Shown: in pieces, positions 25,856 through 34,955 of the stretch
Layout: the number at the start of each line of letters is the position of its first letter
Numbering within the stretch: position 1 is the stretch's first letter
Assembly: GCA_024998685.1 (NCBI GenBank)
Contig: JACOEH010000026.1
Coordinates: forward strand, 1 to 62,347
Direction: 5' to 3'
Origin: Nitrospira sp.
GTDB taxonomy: Bacteria > Nitrospirota > Nitrospiria > Nitrospirales > Nitrospiraceae
Length of the DNA: 62,347 bases
Notes under the pieces: model-generated
Seen by the model: only the letters and a program-made list of their open reading frames with translations
Told to the model about the DNA's origin: nothing
The model's database searches: none
Position numbers and translations under genes: made by a program

Positions 25856-26721
25856 ACAAACCTGACTCTCTGGCTGAACCTCCGTTTAGAAGAAAGGGCT
25901 CCGTACCACTATGTCGAATCACCGGAAGGGGGCGGGTAACCCTGTTGAATTACTATGCCGCCGAATCGTGCTTCTTCCGCCCAGCATCGAAGTCCATCGA
26001 TGAAACACTCGGTCGAAGAATATAGTTCGCCTGTGTCCCCATAGACTCCTTTACATCCCAATCCGCCTAATGTCTCTGCCGATGGGGATGTCGTTCATGT
26101 TTGCAGCGGGCAAAGACTTCGCAGAGAGTGTGACCACGATAAATCCGAATGGAACGCCGGGCAAGCTGAATTCTGATCCGTCCGGAGACTTTTACAAGAT
26201 TCGCTTCACCAAGGTCTTCTAGCCTGGATTGTTCAGTGCGCCATGCAAAAGCGCTGCGTGTCGATGAATCTCTATATGAGGAACCTCTATCTACTGGTGT
26301 TCCGACAGGCGGGGATAGAGCGGCGCTACGGGGCGCGATTGTTCAACAAATGGGGTCGGTTTTGGAGCGTGCATGGTGTAGGAGAGCAGATTTAATCTTG
26401 CCACTCAAGACTCCAGCAAACGCTGCCAAGTTGCGCGAGTTCGCCATTGGCAGGGATGGTAGCCCTGTGTATCGGCACAAGTGTGATCACCACCAATCAC
26501 GCAGACTTTCCGCGCGATTCAGCGCAAGAGAAGGTCCTGTCCGACTCGAAGGTTTAGGTCAAGTGAGTAGTCGTCACTCGTTCCAGTGAGCAGCTTCAAA
26601 CCGCTAACAGCTGCGGCCGAGGCGATGAGTGCTGTCTTGGTCGTGAACGAATCAGCGGTCTTCTTCTACAGAGCGACGCCAACAAAGCTACTGATGGAGA
26701 CAAGAGCTGTTCAGACTCGAC
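25856..26721. other. Decayed accessory stretch, about 870 bp
   Basis: No complete gene can be supported. A short frame at 26070-26222 (MSLPMGMSFMFAAGKDFAES...) and another at 26236-26589 are open but have no recognisable motifs. A further frame encodes MNLYMRNLYLLVFRQAGIE and soon stops. The pattern suggests remnants of genes lost after insertion of the upstream element. Confidence 0.4.
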
Positions 26722-26907
26722 CTACTCTCGATTCAGACCCAGTTGTTTGCGAATGATGTTGCAGAGAGAGTTGTCAAGTTCCGTATGACGCGGAACCGGC
26801 GCGGACCGACCTGTACCAGGATTGTAATACATGTCATGTCCGCCCTTGGTTCTGGTGAGCTCACATCCCGCCTGCTCAAGCTCTCGAATGAACTCTCTGC
26901 GCTTCAA
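26722..26907 (-). CDS. hicA: HicA-family toxin, second system
   Basis: 61 residues with KRREFIRELEQAGCELTRTKGGHDMYYNPGTGRSAPVPRH in pieces. The catalytic His is H24 in GGHDMY, and the end LCNIIRKQLGL is the usual HicA C terminus. It differs clearly from the toxin at 23586, so it is an independent acquisition rather than a duplicate. It starts 12 bases after the hicB stop on the minus strand. Expected activity is ribosome-independent mRNA cleavage. Confidence 0.88.
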   Translation of the reverse strand: MKRREFIRELEQAGCELTRTKGGHDMYYNPGTGRSAPVPRHTELDNSLCNIIRKQLGLNRE

Positions 26908-26919
26908 GATAGGCCTGGA

Positions 26920-27129
26920 TCAGGCTGGAAGAGAGATGGGCATGGAGAAGGACGGCGAATGATGTTGGCGGGAACGACTATCCTCTATGACAAGTGCGTA
27001 AGCTTCTCGAATGTTCTCTTGCAGTTCGTCAAGAGAGCGGCCTTGACTCATCACACCAGGGACTTCACATAACTGTCCGACGTACCACCCATCTTCACCT
27101 TCCCAATATTCCAACGTGAGAGTCAGCAT
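26920..27129 (-). CDS. hicB: HicB-family antitoxin, second system
   Basis: 69 residues. TLTLEYWEGEDGWYVGQLCEVPGVMSQG and SLDELQENIREAYALVIE (read in pieces) give the partial RNase-H fold of HicB. A GGAGG lies seven bases before the ATG. Like the first system it lacks an obvious DNA-binding tail. It is transcribed toward its hicA partner and convergently with the upstream accessory genes. Confidence 0.85.
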   Translation of the reverse strand: MLTLTLEYWEGEDGWYVGQLCEVPGVMSQGRSLDELQENIREAYALVIEDSRSRQHHSPSFSMPISLPA

Positions 27130-27394
27130 ATGAGCCTCCGATAGTATCGACTGCGATAACGATATCAGGAGTCAGATAAGACGCTACTATTTACTACTTT
27201 TTGCAATGCGTTTTCTAGGCCAGACTGGAAATCGTGTAGCTAGGGCAGATAGCGCATCATCTCTCTGCTTTTCGTAGCACATGAATTGTCCTGTTCCGGT
27301 TTAGGGTGTGCTTGTTCGATTGAGCCGTATTACATTATAGTACGTACTACAAATGGTTTTGGTTACGAACAGATTGCGAGAAGGTGTACCTGGT

Positions 27395-28003
27395 ATGTTT
27401 GAGAACGGTCTTCGATGCATTCGATCAGCCCGTATGTTCACATGCGCAGTAGCGCTTGCTTTCGGATCTTTCATCGGCTCGCAAGGAATTATGTCGGCAC
27501 CGGCGGTGGCCGGGCCGCAAGTGCCATTCAGCGCCAGCGGTACCATTCTGACGATCGACGCCGGCGATGTCAGGCCGGCCGGCGAAAGCGGGCGTTTCAT
27601 CGTAAGAGATCGCCACATTGCCGGGATATTGACGGGCTCCATCGGCGGCACGACCGGAGTCCCTTTCACCATCGCGTATGATTCCAACGTGCCCATTGCT
27701 ACGCAGTCGGGCCGCATTCATGCGCGCCTCATCGCAGGCACGTATGAAGCGAATATCACGATGGCGTCAAGCACAGGTCCCACTCCAGTGGAGTGCGAGA
27801 CTCCTAACGGCGTTTCGTGCATTGCCACACCGGATGGAAACTTCGTCCCTGGGTTACTGTTAAGCGGGAGGATGAATTTTCTTAGCGGCGCTCAAGGTCA
27901 GGGAACCGTGACCGGCTGGCTGATCCCTATCCTCGATGAACAAGGGCATATCGTGAGTATCGCGGCGAGCCTCTTAACTCTGAGTGGCCAGTGGAGTCAA
28001 TGA
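27395..28003 (+). CDS. Exported protein of unknown function
   Basis: From the ATG at 27395 (GAAGGTG nine bases upstream) the product is 202 residues with a signal peptide (MFTCAVALAFGSFIGSQG, cleavage near AVAGPQ). The mature part is beta-rich and polar, with two Cys (VECETPNGVSCIATP) that could form a disulphide, and ends LLTLSGQWSQ. It resembles small exported proteins of unknown role in other environmental bacteria, but I do not recognise a family. An upstream ATG at 27353 is possible. Confidence 0.6.
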   Translation: MFENGLRCIRSARMFTCAVALAFGSFIGSQGIMSAPAVAGPQVPFSASGTILTIDAGDVRPAGESGRFIVRDRHIAGILTGSIGGTTGVPFTIAYDSNVPIATQSGRIHARLIAGTYEANITMASSTGPTPVECETPNGVSCIATPDGNFVPGLLLSGRMNFLSGAQGQGTVTGWLIPILDEQGHIVSIAASLLTLSGQWSQ

Positions 28004-28139
28004 TGTCCCCAACATGATGCGAATTTCGAGGTGCCATCGTGTCAGGTTGGGTATTGAAATGCTCTGATCTGAATGTGAACAGTTCCGTTGTTCAGAATGA
28101 AGGCTTGACCGGTTTGGGATCACAGGTTACAGTCATGCC

Positions 28140-28535
28140 ATGATGAAAATAGTGATCACCGTGGTTGTGTCGATGTGTCTGACTGCTCCGGTCTGGGCGA
28201 CCGAGGCGGAATCGTTCGACCCCGATGAACCCTTCACGCAGGCGATGACCACCGGTGTGCTCCGTTCGCTGCTGAATCAAGCGCTCGATAGATTTGAAGA
28301 CCACGTAGAAATTTCAGGAACCCTTCACGCCGATGAAACGAGGGGTGATCGGGGGAAACGCCTGCAGTTCAAATTCTATCCGGAGGGTAAGTCTAGGTCC
28401 GATCAGCATTTCACGGCCGAAGGATGGTTCGGTTCATCTCCAGAATCCGGCCGATATGATTGGCGTTTTCAATTCAGGCAGCCGGACGATCGCTCCAAGA
28501 AACATCCCTCACCACAGCTCGAAGGGCCGCTGTAA
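28140..28535 (+). CDS. Small periplasmic protein of unknown function
   Basis: 131 residues with a classic signal peptide (MMKIVITVVVSMCLTAPVWA, AxA-type cleavage). The mature part is charged, with SLLNQALDRFEDHVEISGTLHADETRGDRG near its start (read in pieces) and a Gln/Arg-rich end. It lacks motifs I can name. It precedes fliK by about 180 bases and may mark the right end of the accessory block. Confidence 0.6.
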   Translation: MMKIVITVVVSMCLTAPVWATEAESFDPDEPFTQAMTTGVLRSLLNQALDRFEDHVEISGTLHADETRGDRGKRLQFKFYPEGKSRSDQHFTAEGWFGSSPESGRYDWRFQFRQPDDRSKKHPSPQLEGPL

Positions 28536-28660
28536 CAGGGGCTGCTTCGACGTCAAGGTTACTTTTGCCTACCACCGAGTAAAGTTTTCCTCTTTCCCGA
28601 CAGAGTCGTAACGGTTCCCACCACAAGACCTAATTCTCTGCGGTGTTAGAAGCCGCTCAA

Positions 28661-28677
28661 TTGGCATGGGGTTTGTA
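28661..28677 (+). promoter_or_regulatory. Possible sigma-54 promoter upstream of fliK
   Basis: TTGGCATGGGGTTTGTA matches the -24 element (TTGGCA) and TTG of the -12 element at correct spacing, but the usual GC at -12 is GT. It is weaker than the sites at 10441, 15491, 33151 and 50974. Confidence 0.4.
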
Positions 28678-28715
28678 TTCTCCCGCCTTGGCTTATAAAA
28701 GGATTGACGACATCC

Positions 28716-30443
28716 ATGGATTTCATCGCGACAGACATCTTCTCTCCGTCCAGATCGTCTGTGGATAGCAGTCCTCGGTCTGTCAGGACGACTCCTCCTC
28801 CAAGTTCCAGTGGTACGCGAAAACATTTCTCGACGGTTCTCCAGCGAGCTCGTGGAGAGGAGGGGAGAGCCGACCGTCGCGAGGCGGATGACATTCGATC
28901 CTCGAACAAATCTCAGAGCAAGCCGCAGGTGAACGAGGCGAGAGGTCATGATGGTTCCTCGGTTCGAACGGATCGTACGGATCGTGCCGACACATCGTCT
29001 TCAAAGACGTTGGAGAGAGACCGTTCTGACAAGACCATGAACAAGTCGGCCCAGGCTTCAAGGAAGGATGTAGCAAGGGAGGATGGTGAACGGTCCACAG
29101 TAGCGGACGATGCCCGTTCCGATTCGCACAGCGCAGAGACTCAGCCCGTATCTGCTCCGACTCCGGTTCCGATCACCACACAGACGATCAACCAAGAACA
29201 GGTTCCCACGGAAGAGGATCCTCGATCGTCCAAAGACGAGCACCGGGTAACAACAGCGTCCTCCATGTCTATGCAGACATTGCCAACCTCCCCCATGCCT
29301 TCAATGACGGCTCCTGAGACTCACAAAGACGCATCGTCCTTAGATGGAGCGGCTACACAATCAAGGGATCAACCAAAACAGACGTCGGCCATGCCGGCAC
29401 GCCCTATGGAGAACAATGCTCAAGCAGGTCCGATCTTAAAAGATAATCTGCAAGCCGTTGTCGGCAGTGCCGATACAAAGACCGTTGTCGCTGATGCGGA
29501 AACTCATGCCGCTGCTTCAGGACAGGAGACGGGTCGATCTGAGCCACAATCCGACGGCCGGCCCAATCTAAATTCCGGACTGATGCCGAATGACGGGGGG
29601 ATCGACCATCCGATGACTGACGCTGCTCGGATTGCGGAGGCAGTCACGCTTGCACGTCCCGTTTCTTCACATTCCGAAGGCCATGCACCAGCCCGCGGTG
29701 CCAAGGATAATGTGGAATCGAAGACGGAGGCCCTGTTGCCGTTTGATAATCCTGCACAATCCTCCAGTAACGATGGAAACGGTGAATCGAAGATCCGTGA
29801 GGCCTTACTGCATGGTCATCTATCGAGCTTTGATGTGATGAAACAATTCAGCGAGTTGAAGGTCGATCAAAACGGAGCTCTGCATGATCAAGCTCAGATC
29901 GAACTACCGCAGGCAGCGGGTGTTGAGCATCACGTTTCGGACGGACAGTCTACAGCGTCGATCATGCCTGGAGCTCAAGGGGGTGTAGGTGCCGGTCCGC
30001 CGCCACCTCCTACTCCTTTCGTGAGTCATGCGCAACCGGCCATGCCCGGCCATGATCCAGCGGACAAATCCGCACAGGTGATGGTGCGATCAGTCGTGTT
30101 TGATGTGGTACAGCCTGACCTGGGCCATGTGAATATTCGCGTGGCCATGATGAACGATGTGGTCCATACCCATTTGTCGGCCGACCGGCCTGAGGTGGGA
30201 CAATTCCTCATCAACGGACAGGATCGCCTTCAGGCAGCGTTTCAGGCGAACGGATTGGACATGGGACAATTCCGTGTGGACATCGATCGTCAGAGTGGCG
30301 GTCGTTCCTTCCATCATGGCCCTTCCCAGGAACAAGGACAGACCTCGGATCAGGGTTCGCAGGGGGCGAACTGGGGACAGAGTCCTGACAGACAGGATGA
30401 ACAACGCACGTCGCTCCATGGCCTCTTGAATGTCGTGGCGTAG
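28716..30443 (+). CDS. fliK: Flagellar hook-length control protein FliK
   Basis: 575 residues from the ATG at 28716; a TTG at 28704 would add four residues but abuts the AAGGA site. The long N-terminal part (about 1-440) is low-complexity, rich in Ser/Asp/Arg/Gln, as expected for the FliK ruler. The C-terminal Flg_hook domain includes PDLGHVNIRVAMMNDVVHTHLS, DRLQAAFQANGLDMGQFRVDI (in pieces) and a Gln/Gly-rich tail. FliK measures hook length and switches FlhB specificity. It is followed after 21 bases by flgD. Confidence 0.88.
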   Translation: MDFIATDIFSPSRSSVDSSPRSVRTTPPPSSSGTRKHFSTVLQRARGEEGRADRREADDIRSSNKSQSKPQVNEARGHDGSSVRTDRTDRADTSSSKTLERDRSDKTMNKSAQASRKDVAREDGERSTVADDARSDSHSAETQPVSAPTPVPITTQTINQEQVPTEEDPRSSKDEHRVTTASSMSMQTLPTSPMPSMTAPETHKDASSLDGAATQSRDQPKQTSAMPARPMENNAQAGPILKDNLQAVVGSADTKTVVADAETHAAASGQETGRSEPQSDGRPNLNSGLMPNDGGIDHPMTDAARIAEAVTLARPVSSHSEGHAPARGAKDNVESKTEALLPFDNPAQSSSNDGNGESKIREALLHGHLSSFDVMKQFSELKVDQNGALHDQAQIELPQAAGVEHHVSDGQSTASIMPGAQGGVGAGPPPPPTPFVSHAQPAMPGHDPADKSAQVMVRSVVFDVVQPDLGHVNIRVAMMNDVVHTHLSADRPEVGQFLINGQDRLQAAFQANGLDMGQFRVDIDRQSGGRSFHHGPSQEQGQTSDQGSQGANWGQSPDRQDEQRTSLHGLLNVVA

Positions 30444-30464
30444 ATCGGAAGAGGGAGACCGGAC

Positions 30465-31118
30465 ATGATCGATGTATCACAAGTCAATTCGACGGGAACC
30501 CAATCGACACCGGAAAAAACAGGACCTCAACAGTTGGGGCAGGATGATTTTCTCAAATTGCTCATCACGCAACTCAAGAACCAGGATCCGTTGAAACCCA
30601 CCGACAATACCGAATTCGTTTCGCAGCTCGCGCAATTCAGTCAGTTGGAACAAACCACGAAGCAGGCGGACCTGCTTCAAAAGAGCCTCGATGCGCAGAC
30701 GGCCTCGCTGCAGTACACACTGTTGCCCATGGTCGGACGTCACGTCAGCATCGATCGTCCCCTGACGCAATTGGAAAATGGTCAGGCCTCGCTGACCTAC
30801 ACACTGGAAAAGAACGCGGCGAGCGTGCAGATTAGGATCCTCGATCAAAGCGGCCAAGTCGTGCGGACGTCGGACTACACCGGCCTCCAGGCCGGGCTCA
30901 ACCAAGCACAATGGGACGGGAAGGACAGTAAGGGCGCCGTCATGCCGCCCGGTGTCTATGAGTATGCCATCTCTGCCGTCGATCAGCAGGGTGCGTCGGT
31001 TGTTGCGACAGGCCACGCGCAACTTACCGTCACGGGCATCCGAATGGAGGAGGGGCAACCCAAGTTGGCGATCGGAACGATCACTGTGGATCCGTCGGAG
31101 GTCGTGGAAGTGCAATAG
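30465..31118 (+). CDS. flgD: Hook cap protein FlgD
   Basis: 217 residues. The N-terminal motif LGQDDFLKLLITQLKNQDPLKP followed by DNTEFVSQLAQFSQLEQ (read in pieces) is diagnostic of FlgD. The C-terminal part has FlgD Ig-like/tudor-like strands (VRTSDYTGLQAGLNQAQWDG, MPPGVYEYAISAVD). It caps the growing hook and is released once the hook is finished. It lies between fliK and flgE in the usual hook operon. Confidence 0.95.
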   Translation: MIDVSQVNSTGTQSTPEKTGPQQLGQDDFLKLLITQLKNQDPLKPTDNTEFVSQLAQFSQLEQTTKQADLLQKSLDAQTASLQYTLLPMVGRHVSIDRPLTQLENGQASLTYTLEKNAASVQIRILDQSGQVVRTSDYTGLQAGLNQAQWDGKDSKGAVMPPGVYEYAISAVDQQGASVVATGHAQLTVTGIRMEEGQPKLAIGTITVDPSEVVEVQ

Positions 31119-31159
31119 CAGCGGCGAATCTGAACGGGCTGAAAAGGAGGCATGCACCC

Positions 31160-32896
31160 ATGGGAATTCTGTCGTCACTGTTTGCCGGAGTCAGCGGGCT
31201 CAATGCCAATGGTACGGCGCTCTCCGTCATCGGCAATAACATCGCCAATCTCAGCACGGTCGGCTTCAAGGGGAGCAAGGCGACATTTGCGGACTTAATC
31301 AGTTCGTCGATCTCAGGCGGATCAGGCGCGATCCAGACCGGCATCGGCGTGGCGCTCACGTCTGTGCAGGGGAATTTCTCTCAAGGATCGCTGACGACCT
31401 CATCCAATGTGCTGGACCTTGCCATCGACGGCAACGGATTTTTCATCGTGAAAGACGCCCAGGGCGGCACCTTCTATTCACGTGCCGGCCAGTTCCGTCT
31501 CGACAAGGACAACAACGTGGTCGATCCGACGGGATTCAAAGTGCAGGGATTCCTCGCCGATACTGCCGGTACCATCACCGGGACGATCGGCGATATCTCA
31601 CTGCCCTCGACCACCGCATCGCCGAGGGCCACGACCACCGCTCTCGTTGCCGCCAATTTGAATTCGGCCACCGCCCCGACGGGTGTTCGCGGCAACGTCG
31701 TGGCTTCCGCCGCCTCTGTGACCACCACTGCAGCTGGTAACAATTCGTTCACGATCAACGTGAACGGTGATGGAGCCCGGACGATCACCGTGGCGAACGG
31801 CTTGACCGGCTCGGCGCTGGCCACGGCGATTCAAAACGCCGTGCGCGCGCTGGTTCCCAACGATCCCTTCAAGGGTGCCGCCTATGCAGGATTCACCGCG
31901 TCGGTCAATGCCTCCAACACCTTCACATTCGCGTCGGGCATGACCGGAACGACGAACAATTCCACGACCGGTACCGGGACGGTTGTGGTCACGGCGAACG
32001 GCGGCGATACCTTGGCGGCCAACCTCAATATGTTGGCACCGACCTCGACGACCGGCACGGACTTCTTGCTGTCGGACCCGTCTGCCACCTCGAACTTTTC
32101 CACATCGATGACGGTGTATGATTCGCTGGGCAACAGCCATCTGCTGACGACCTACTTCACGAAGGTCGGCGAGAACAGTTGGAACTACAACACTGTCGCA
32201 GCAGCGTCCGATGTGGTGACGGCCAACTATCATTCCAGCAACATCGACGCCAGCTTAGGCATCGTCCGAGTCGGGTCCGGCACCTTGACGTTCGGGACGA
32301 ATGGAACGTTGGATCGGGAGAGTACGGTAATCCGGTACGACACCGCCACGGCGGCCGGCACCTCGGGGACAGTGCCGGGAGAGTTGCAACTGGACTTTGT
32401 CGGCGCGACGCAAGATCAGCCGATCGCCATGAATTTCGGCTCCAGCGTGACGACCGACGGTGGAAGCGGGCTCGACGGCACGACACAGTTCGGGTCGACG
32501 TCGGCTCTCGTCCAACAAACACAAGACGGCTTTGCCGCCGGCTCGCTCCAGGCCTTTTCGGTGGATGCAAACGGCACCATTAACGGCCGTTTCTCGAACG
32601 GTCAAGTGCGCGCATTGGCACAGGTCGTGCTGGCACGCTTCCCCGATCCCATCGGGCTGACGAGGACCGGAAAGAATACCTTCGCGCAGTCCGGCGATTC
32701 CGGCCAGCCGGTCACCGGCACACCCGACAGTGCCGGGCTCGGGCAGGTCAAATCCAACTCGCTGGAATTGTCGAACGTGGATCTCGGCGAGAGCTTTATC
32801 GATATGATCGCGGCGCAGCGCGGGTTTCAGGCGAACTCGCGAGTGATCACTACGTCCGACGAAATCCTTCAAGAACTGGTCAATCTGAAACGGTAG
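31160..32896 (+). CDS. flgE: Flagellar hook protein FlgE
   Basis: 578 residues. The N terminus (FAGVSGLNANGTALSVIGNNIANLSTVGFKG in pieces) carries the rod/hook motif NNIANLSTVGFKG. The C terminus (ELSNVDLGESFIDMIAAQRGFQANSRVI in pieces) is the matching helix. The central region about 150-330 is a Thr/Ala/Asn-rich insertion that makes this FlgE longer than the about 400 residues of enterobacterial FlgE. FlgE polymerises into the hook. The gene is followed by a strong intrinsic terminator at 32914. Confidence 0.95.
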   Translation: MGILSSLFAGVSGLNANGTALSVIGNNIANLSTVGFKGSKATFADLISSSISGGSGAIQTGIGVALTSVQGNFSQGSLTTSSNVLDLAIDGNGFFIVKDAQGGTFYSRAGQFRLDKDNNVVDPTGFKVQGFLADTAGTITGTIGDISLPSTTASPRATTTALVAANLNSATAPTGVRGNVVASAASVTTTAAGNNSFTINVNGDGARTITVANGLTGSALATAIQNAVRALVPNDPFKGAAYAGFTASVNASNTFTFASGMTGTTNNSTTGTGTVVVTANGGDTLAANLNMLAPTSTTGTDFLLSDPSATSNFSTSMTVYDSLGNSHLLTTYFTKVGENSWNYNTVAAASDVVTANYHSSNIDASLGIVRVGSGTLTFGTNGTLDRESTVIRYDTATAAGTSGTVPGELQLDFVGATQDQPIAMNFGSSVTTDGGSGLDGTTQFGSTSALVQQTQDGFAAGSLQAFSVDANGTINGRFSNGQVRALAQVVLARFPDPIGLTRTGKNTFAQSGDSGQPVTGTPDSAGLGQVKSNSLELSNVDLGESFIDMIAAQRGFQANSRVITTSDEILQELVNLKR

Positions 32897-32913
32897 ATCC
32901 TTTCTCTCATGAC

Positions 32914-32950
32914 GGGCTGGGAGTGCCGGCGCACTCCCAGCCCGCTTTTC
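32914..32950 (+). terminator. Intrinsic terminator after flgE
   Basis: A 13-bp perfect stem (GGGCTGGGAGTGC pairing with GCACTCCCAGCCC) with a four-base loop CGGC is followed by GCTTTTCTC. It closes the fliK-flgD-flgE unit and separates it from fliL. Confidence 0.9.
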
Positions 32951-33042
32951 TCCACCTGGTCCTCCCGTCCAGCCGCTGTTGCCGCTCCGAGGCCTGTCAG
33001 CCCACGTCCTGTCAGCTTATTGACGGTATCAAGAGGGGTTGC

Positions 33043-33070
33043 TTGACAGGATGCTCATGCGCTGTATTTT
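33043..33070 (+). promoter_or_regulatory. Possible sigma-70-type promoter
   Basis: TTGACA (33043-33048) and TATTTT (33065-33070) are 16 bases apart in the flgE-fliL gap. It could give basal transcription of the fliL operon, but the sigma-54 site downstream is the stronger candidate. Confidence 0.35.
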
Positions 33071-33150
33071 TTTCGGTGCGTTTCGTATTGAATGGCGCGC
33101 CAGACCTGGCGATTCGCAACGCCTTCTGTCGGAGATCAGCAAGGGTGTAG

Positions 33151-33166
33151 TGGCATATGCATTGCA
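33151..33166 (+). promoter_or_regulatory. Sigma-54 promoter upstream of fliL
   Basis: TGGCATATGCATTGCA has GG (33152-33153) and GC (33164-33165) exactly ten bases apart, with TGGCA and TTGCA conserved. The predicted start point near 33177 falls just before the inverted-repeat element at 33182, so that element would be transcribed in the fliL leader. Confidence 0.65.
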
Positions 33167-33181
33167 GTCTCCGCACCGGGC

Positions 33182-33396
33182 TAACCCACATTATCCATGA
33201 ACGCTTCTACTGCAACCGCCGATACGCCGCTGCGACAAGCCTGGCCGTGGTTTCCTCACGGCCAGGCGAGCAGGCTCGCACTTCGCGTCCTCAACATACT
33301 GTTTCAAGTATGCTTCGGCCTCTCAGGGCTCCGCGTGCCCGTCTCGCCAGGCGTCTTGGCGGTTTCGTCACGAACCGTCATGAATAATGTGGGTTA
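33182..33396. mobile_element. 215-bp inverted-repeat (MITE-like) element in the fliL leader
   Basis: TAACCCACATTATCCATGA (33182-33200) and the reverse complement of TAACCCACATTATTCATGA (33378-33396) form 19-bp terminal repeats with one mismatch. No coding sequence lies between. Internal partly complementary segments (CAACCGCCGAT... and ...TTGGCGGTTTCGT) extend the pairing. The ends resemble those of transposons I have seen in other bacteria, but I cannot assign an IS family. Confidence 0.75.
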
Positions 33397-33418
33397 AAGA
33401 GTCAATCGAGGAGGAGTT

Positions 33419-33970
33419 ATGGCAGATGCAGCCGCAGTCGATGAAAAAACTCCGGTAGCGGCCCCCGCTCCGGCGTTCCCCATCAAACTGCTCATTATCG
33501 TATCGGTTGTGGCCTTGATATTCGGCGTCGGCGGAGCGTTTGTGGCGGTCAAGTTTCTGGGAGGCTCCGGCAAAGGTGCTGAACATTCAGAAGAACACAA
33601 GGCGTTCGCCGAAGTAAAGGCTGAATCCAAGAGCGAGGGCGGCGGAAAGCATGGTCAGGCCGCTTCGCCGGGCGCCATGTTCGACTTGGATCCCTTCATC
33701 GTCAACCTCGCGGATACCTCCGAGGTTCGATATTTGAAGCTGACCCTCAAGCTCGAGGTAGACAACGAAGCAGTCGCTGCCGAACTGTCCTCCCGCACCC
33801 CTCAGGTACGGGATGCCATTCTTGTCCTGCTCAGCAGCAAGGACGTCAATGCGGTGAGAACGACTCAGGGAAAATTCCAGCTGCGCGATGAAATTACGCA
33901 ACGCATCAACGGTCTCCTTAAGAAATCGGGAGTTCGCTCGGCCTATTTCACGGAATTCGTCGTTCAGTAA
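33419..33970 (+). CDS. fliL: Flagellar basal-body-associated protein FliL
   Basis: 183 residues with GGAGGAG before the ATG. A single membrane helix at about 21-44 (FPIKLLIIVSVVALIFGVGGAF) follows a short Ala/Pro-rich cytosolic tail. The periplasmic stomatin-like domain includes MFDLDPFIVNLADTSEVRYLKLTLKLEV (in pieces) and RDAILVLLSSKDVNAVRTTQGKFQLRDEI (in pieces). FliL rings surround stators. It is the first gene of fliL-M-N-O-P-Q-R-flhB-flhA. Confidence 0.92.
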   Translation: MADAAAVDEKTPVAAPAPAFPIKLLIIVSVVALIFGVGGAFVAVKFLGGSGKGAEHSEEHKAFAEVKAESKSEGGGKHGQAASPGAMFDLDPFIVNLADTSEVRYLKLTLKLEVDNEAVAAELSSRTPQVRDAILVLLSSKDVNAVRTTQGKFQLRDEITQRINGLLKKSGVRSAYFTEFVVQ

Positions 33971-33980
33971 CAGCGGCACT

Positions 33981-34955
33981 ATGGAAAAGATTCTCTCGCA
34001 GGACGAAATCGATGCGCTCCTAAAGGGCGTCGTCTCAGGTGAGGTGGACACGGCTCCGAAGGAAGCCGTCCAGGACGCAAAGGGTGTCATGCGATATGAC
34101 CTGTTCAACCAGGAACGGATCATCCGTGGTCGGATGCCGACGATGGAGATGATCAACGACCGATTCATCCGCCGCCAATCCGTCGTCTGGACCGGCATGT
34201 TTCGAGAGGCCGTTGATTTCGCCGTCGTCGGGACACAGGTCATCAAGTTCGGCGAGTTTCTGAAGAAGGTTCCGATGCCCTCATCGTTGAACGTGTTTCA
34301 TATGTTTCCGCTGCGGGGCAGTGCGCTCTTCGTGATGGACGCGTTCCTTGTGTACCTGGTCGTGGACTATTTTTTCGGGGGAAAAGGTCAGACCCACGTG
34401 AAGCCCGAGGGGCGCGATTTCACGCCCGTCCAACTGAGGATCATCAAGAAACTGTTGCTGCTCTCGCTTGTCGACCTGGAACAAGCCTGGCATGCCGTCG
34501 TGCCGGTCAAGGTGGAGTATATGCGTTCCGAGAGCAATCCTCAGTTCGCGATGGTGGTGACCTCATCCGAAATCGTGGTCGTCGTCACGTTGCAGGTCAT
34601 CTTGGGAGAAACGGCCAAAGAGCTCTACATCGTGTATCCCTACAGCATGCTCGAGCCGATCAAAGAGAAACTTTATTCCGGTCTCGTCTCCGATCAGGTT
34701 GAACAAAACGGCGAGTGGAATCAACGATTCCGAGAACGATTACAAGACTGTCCGCTTCCGATTGCGGTTCGTCTGGGAACCGCCACCGTTACCGTGAAGG
34801 ATGTCATGAATTTTTCTCCGGGTGACGTCATTCTGTTGGACCAGCACCCGGGAGATCCTCTCGATTGCTATATCGAGGGCTATCACAAATTCCAGGGTAG
34901 TCCCGGAATTTACAAGGGCAATCACGCGTGCCGCGTGACCAAACTCTTGAACTAG
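33981..34955 (+). CDS. fliM: Flagellar motor switch protein FliM
   Basis: 324 residues from the ATG at 33981. An upstream in-frame start at 33888 would read into fliL and lacks a ribosome site. The N-terminal CheY-binding peptide (ILSQDEIDALLKG) is intact, followed by the middle CheC-like domain (RLPTMEMINDRF-type segment GRMPTMEMINDRFIRR) and the C-terminal SpoA domain (VRLGTATVTVKDVMNFSPGDVILLD in pieces). It forms the C-ring wall. The base after its TAG stop is the first base of repeat copy 2. Confidence 0.97.
   Translation: MEKILSQDEIDALLKGVVSGEVDTAPKEAVQDAKGVMRYDLFNQERIIRGRMPTMEMINDRFIRRQSVVWTGMFREAVDFAVVGTQVIKFGEFLKKVPMPSSLNVFHMFPLRGSALFVMDAFLVYLVVDYFFGGKGQTHVKPEGRDFTPVQLRIIKKLLLLSLVDLEQAWHAVVPVKVEYMRSESNPQFAMVVTSSEIVVVVTLQVILGETAKELYIVYPYSMLEPIKEKLYSGLVSDQVEQNGEWNQRFRERLQDCPLPIAVRLGTATVTVKDVMNFSPGDVILLDQHPGDPLDCYIEGYHKFQGSPGIYKGNHACRVTKLLN

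Noticed and set aside
31598-32233. Arg/Gly-rich minus-strand frames opposite flgE.
   Set aside because: Composition reflects the reverse complement of the Thr/Ala/Gly-rich hook gene; no independent evidence.
33043-33070. Sigma-70 promoter as the main promoter of fliL.
   Set aside because: Kept only as a low-confidence site, because a better placed GG-N10-GC sigma-54 element lies downstream and matches the other flagellar units.
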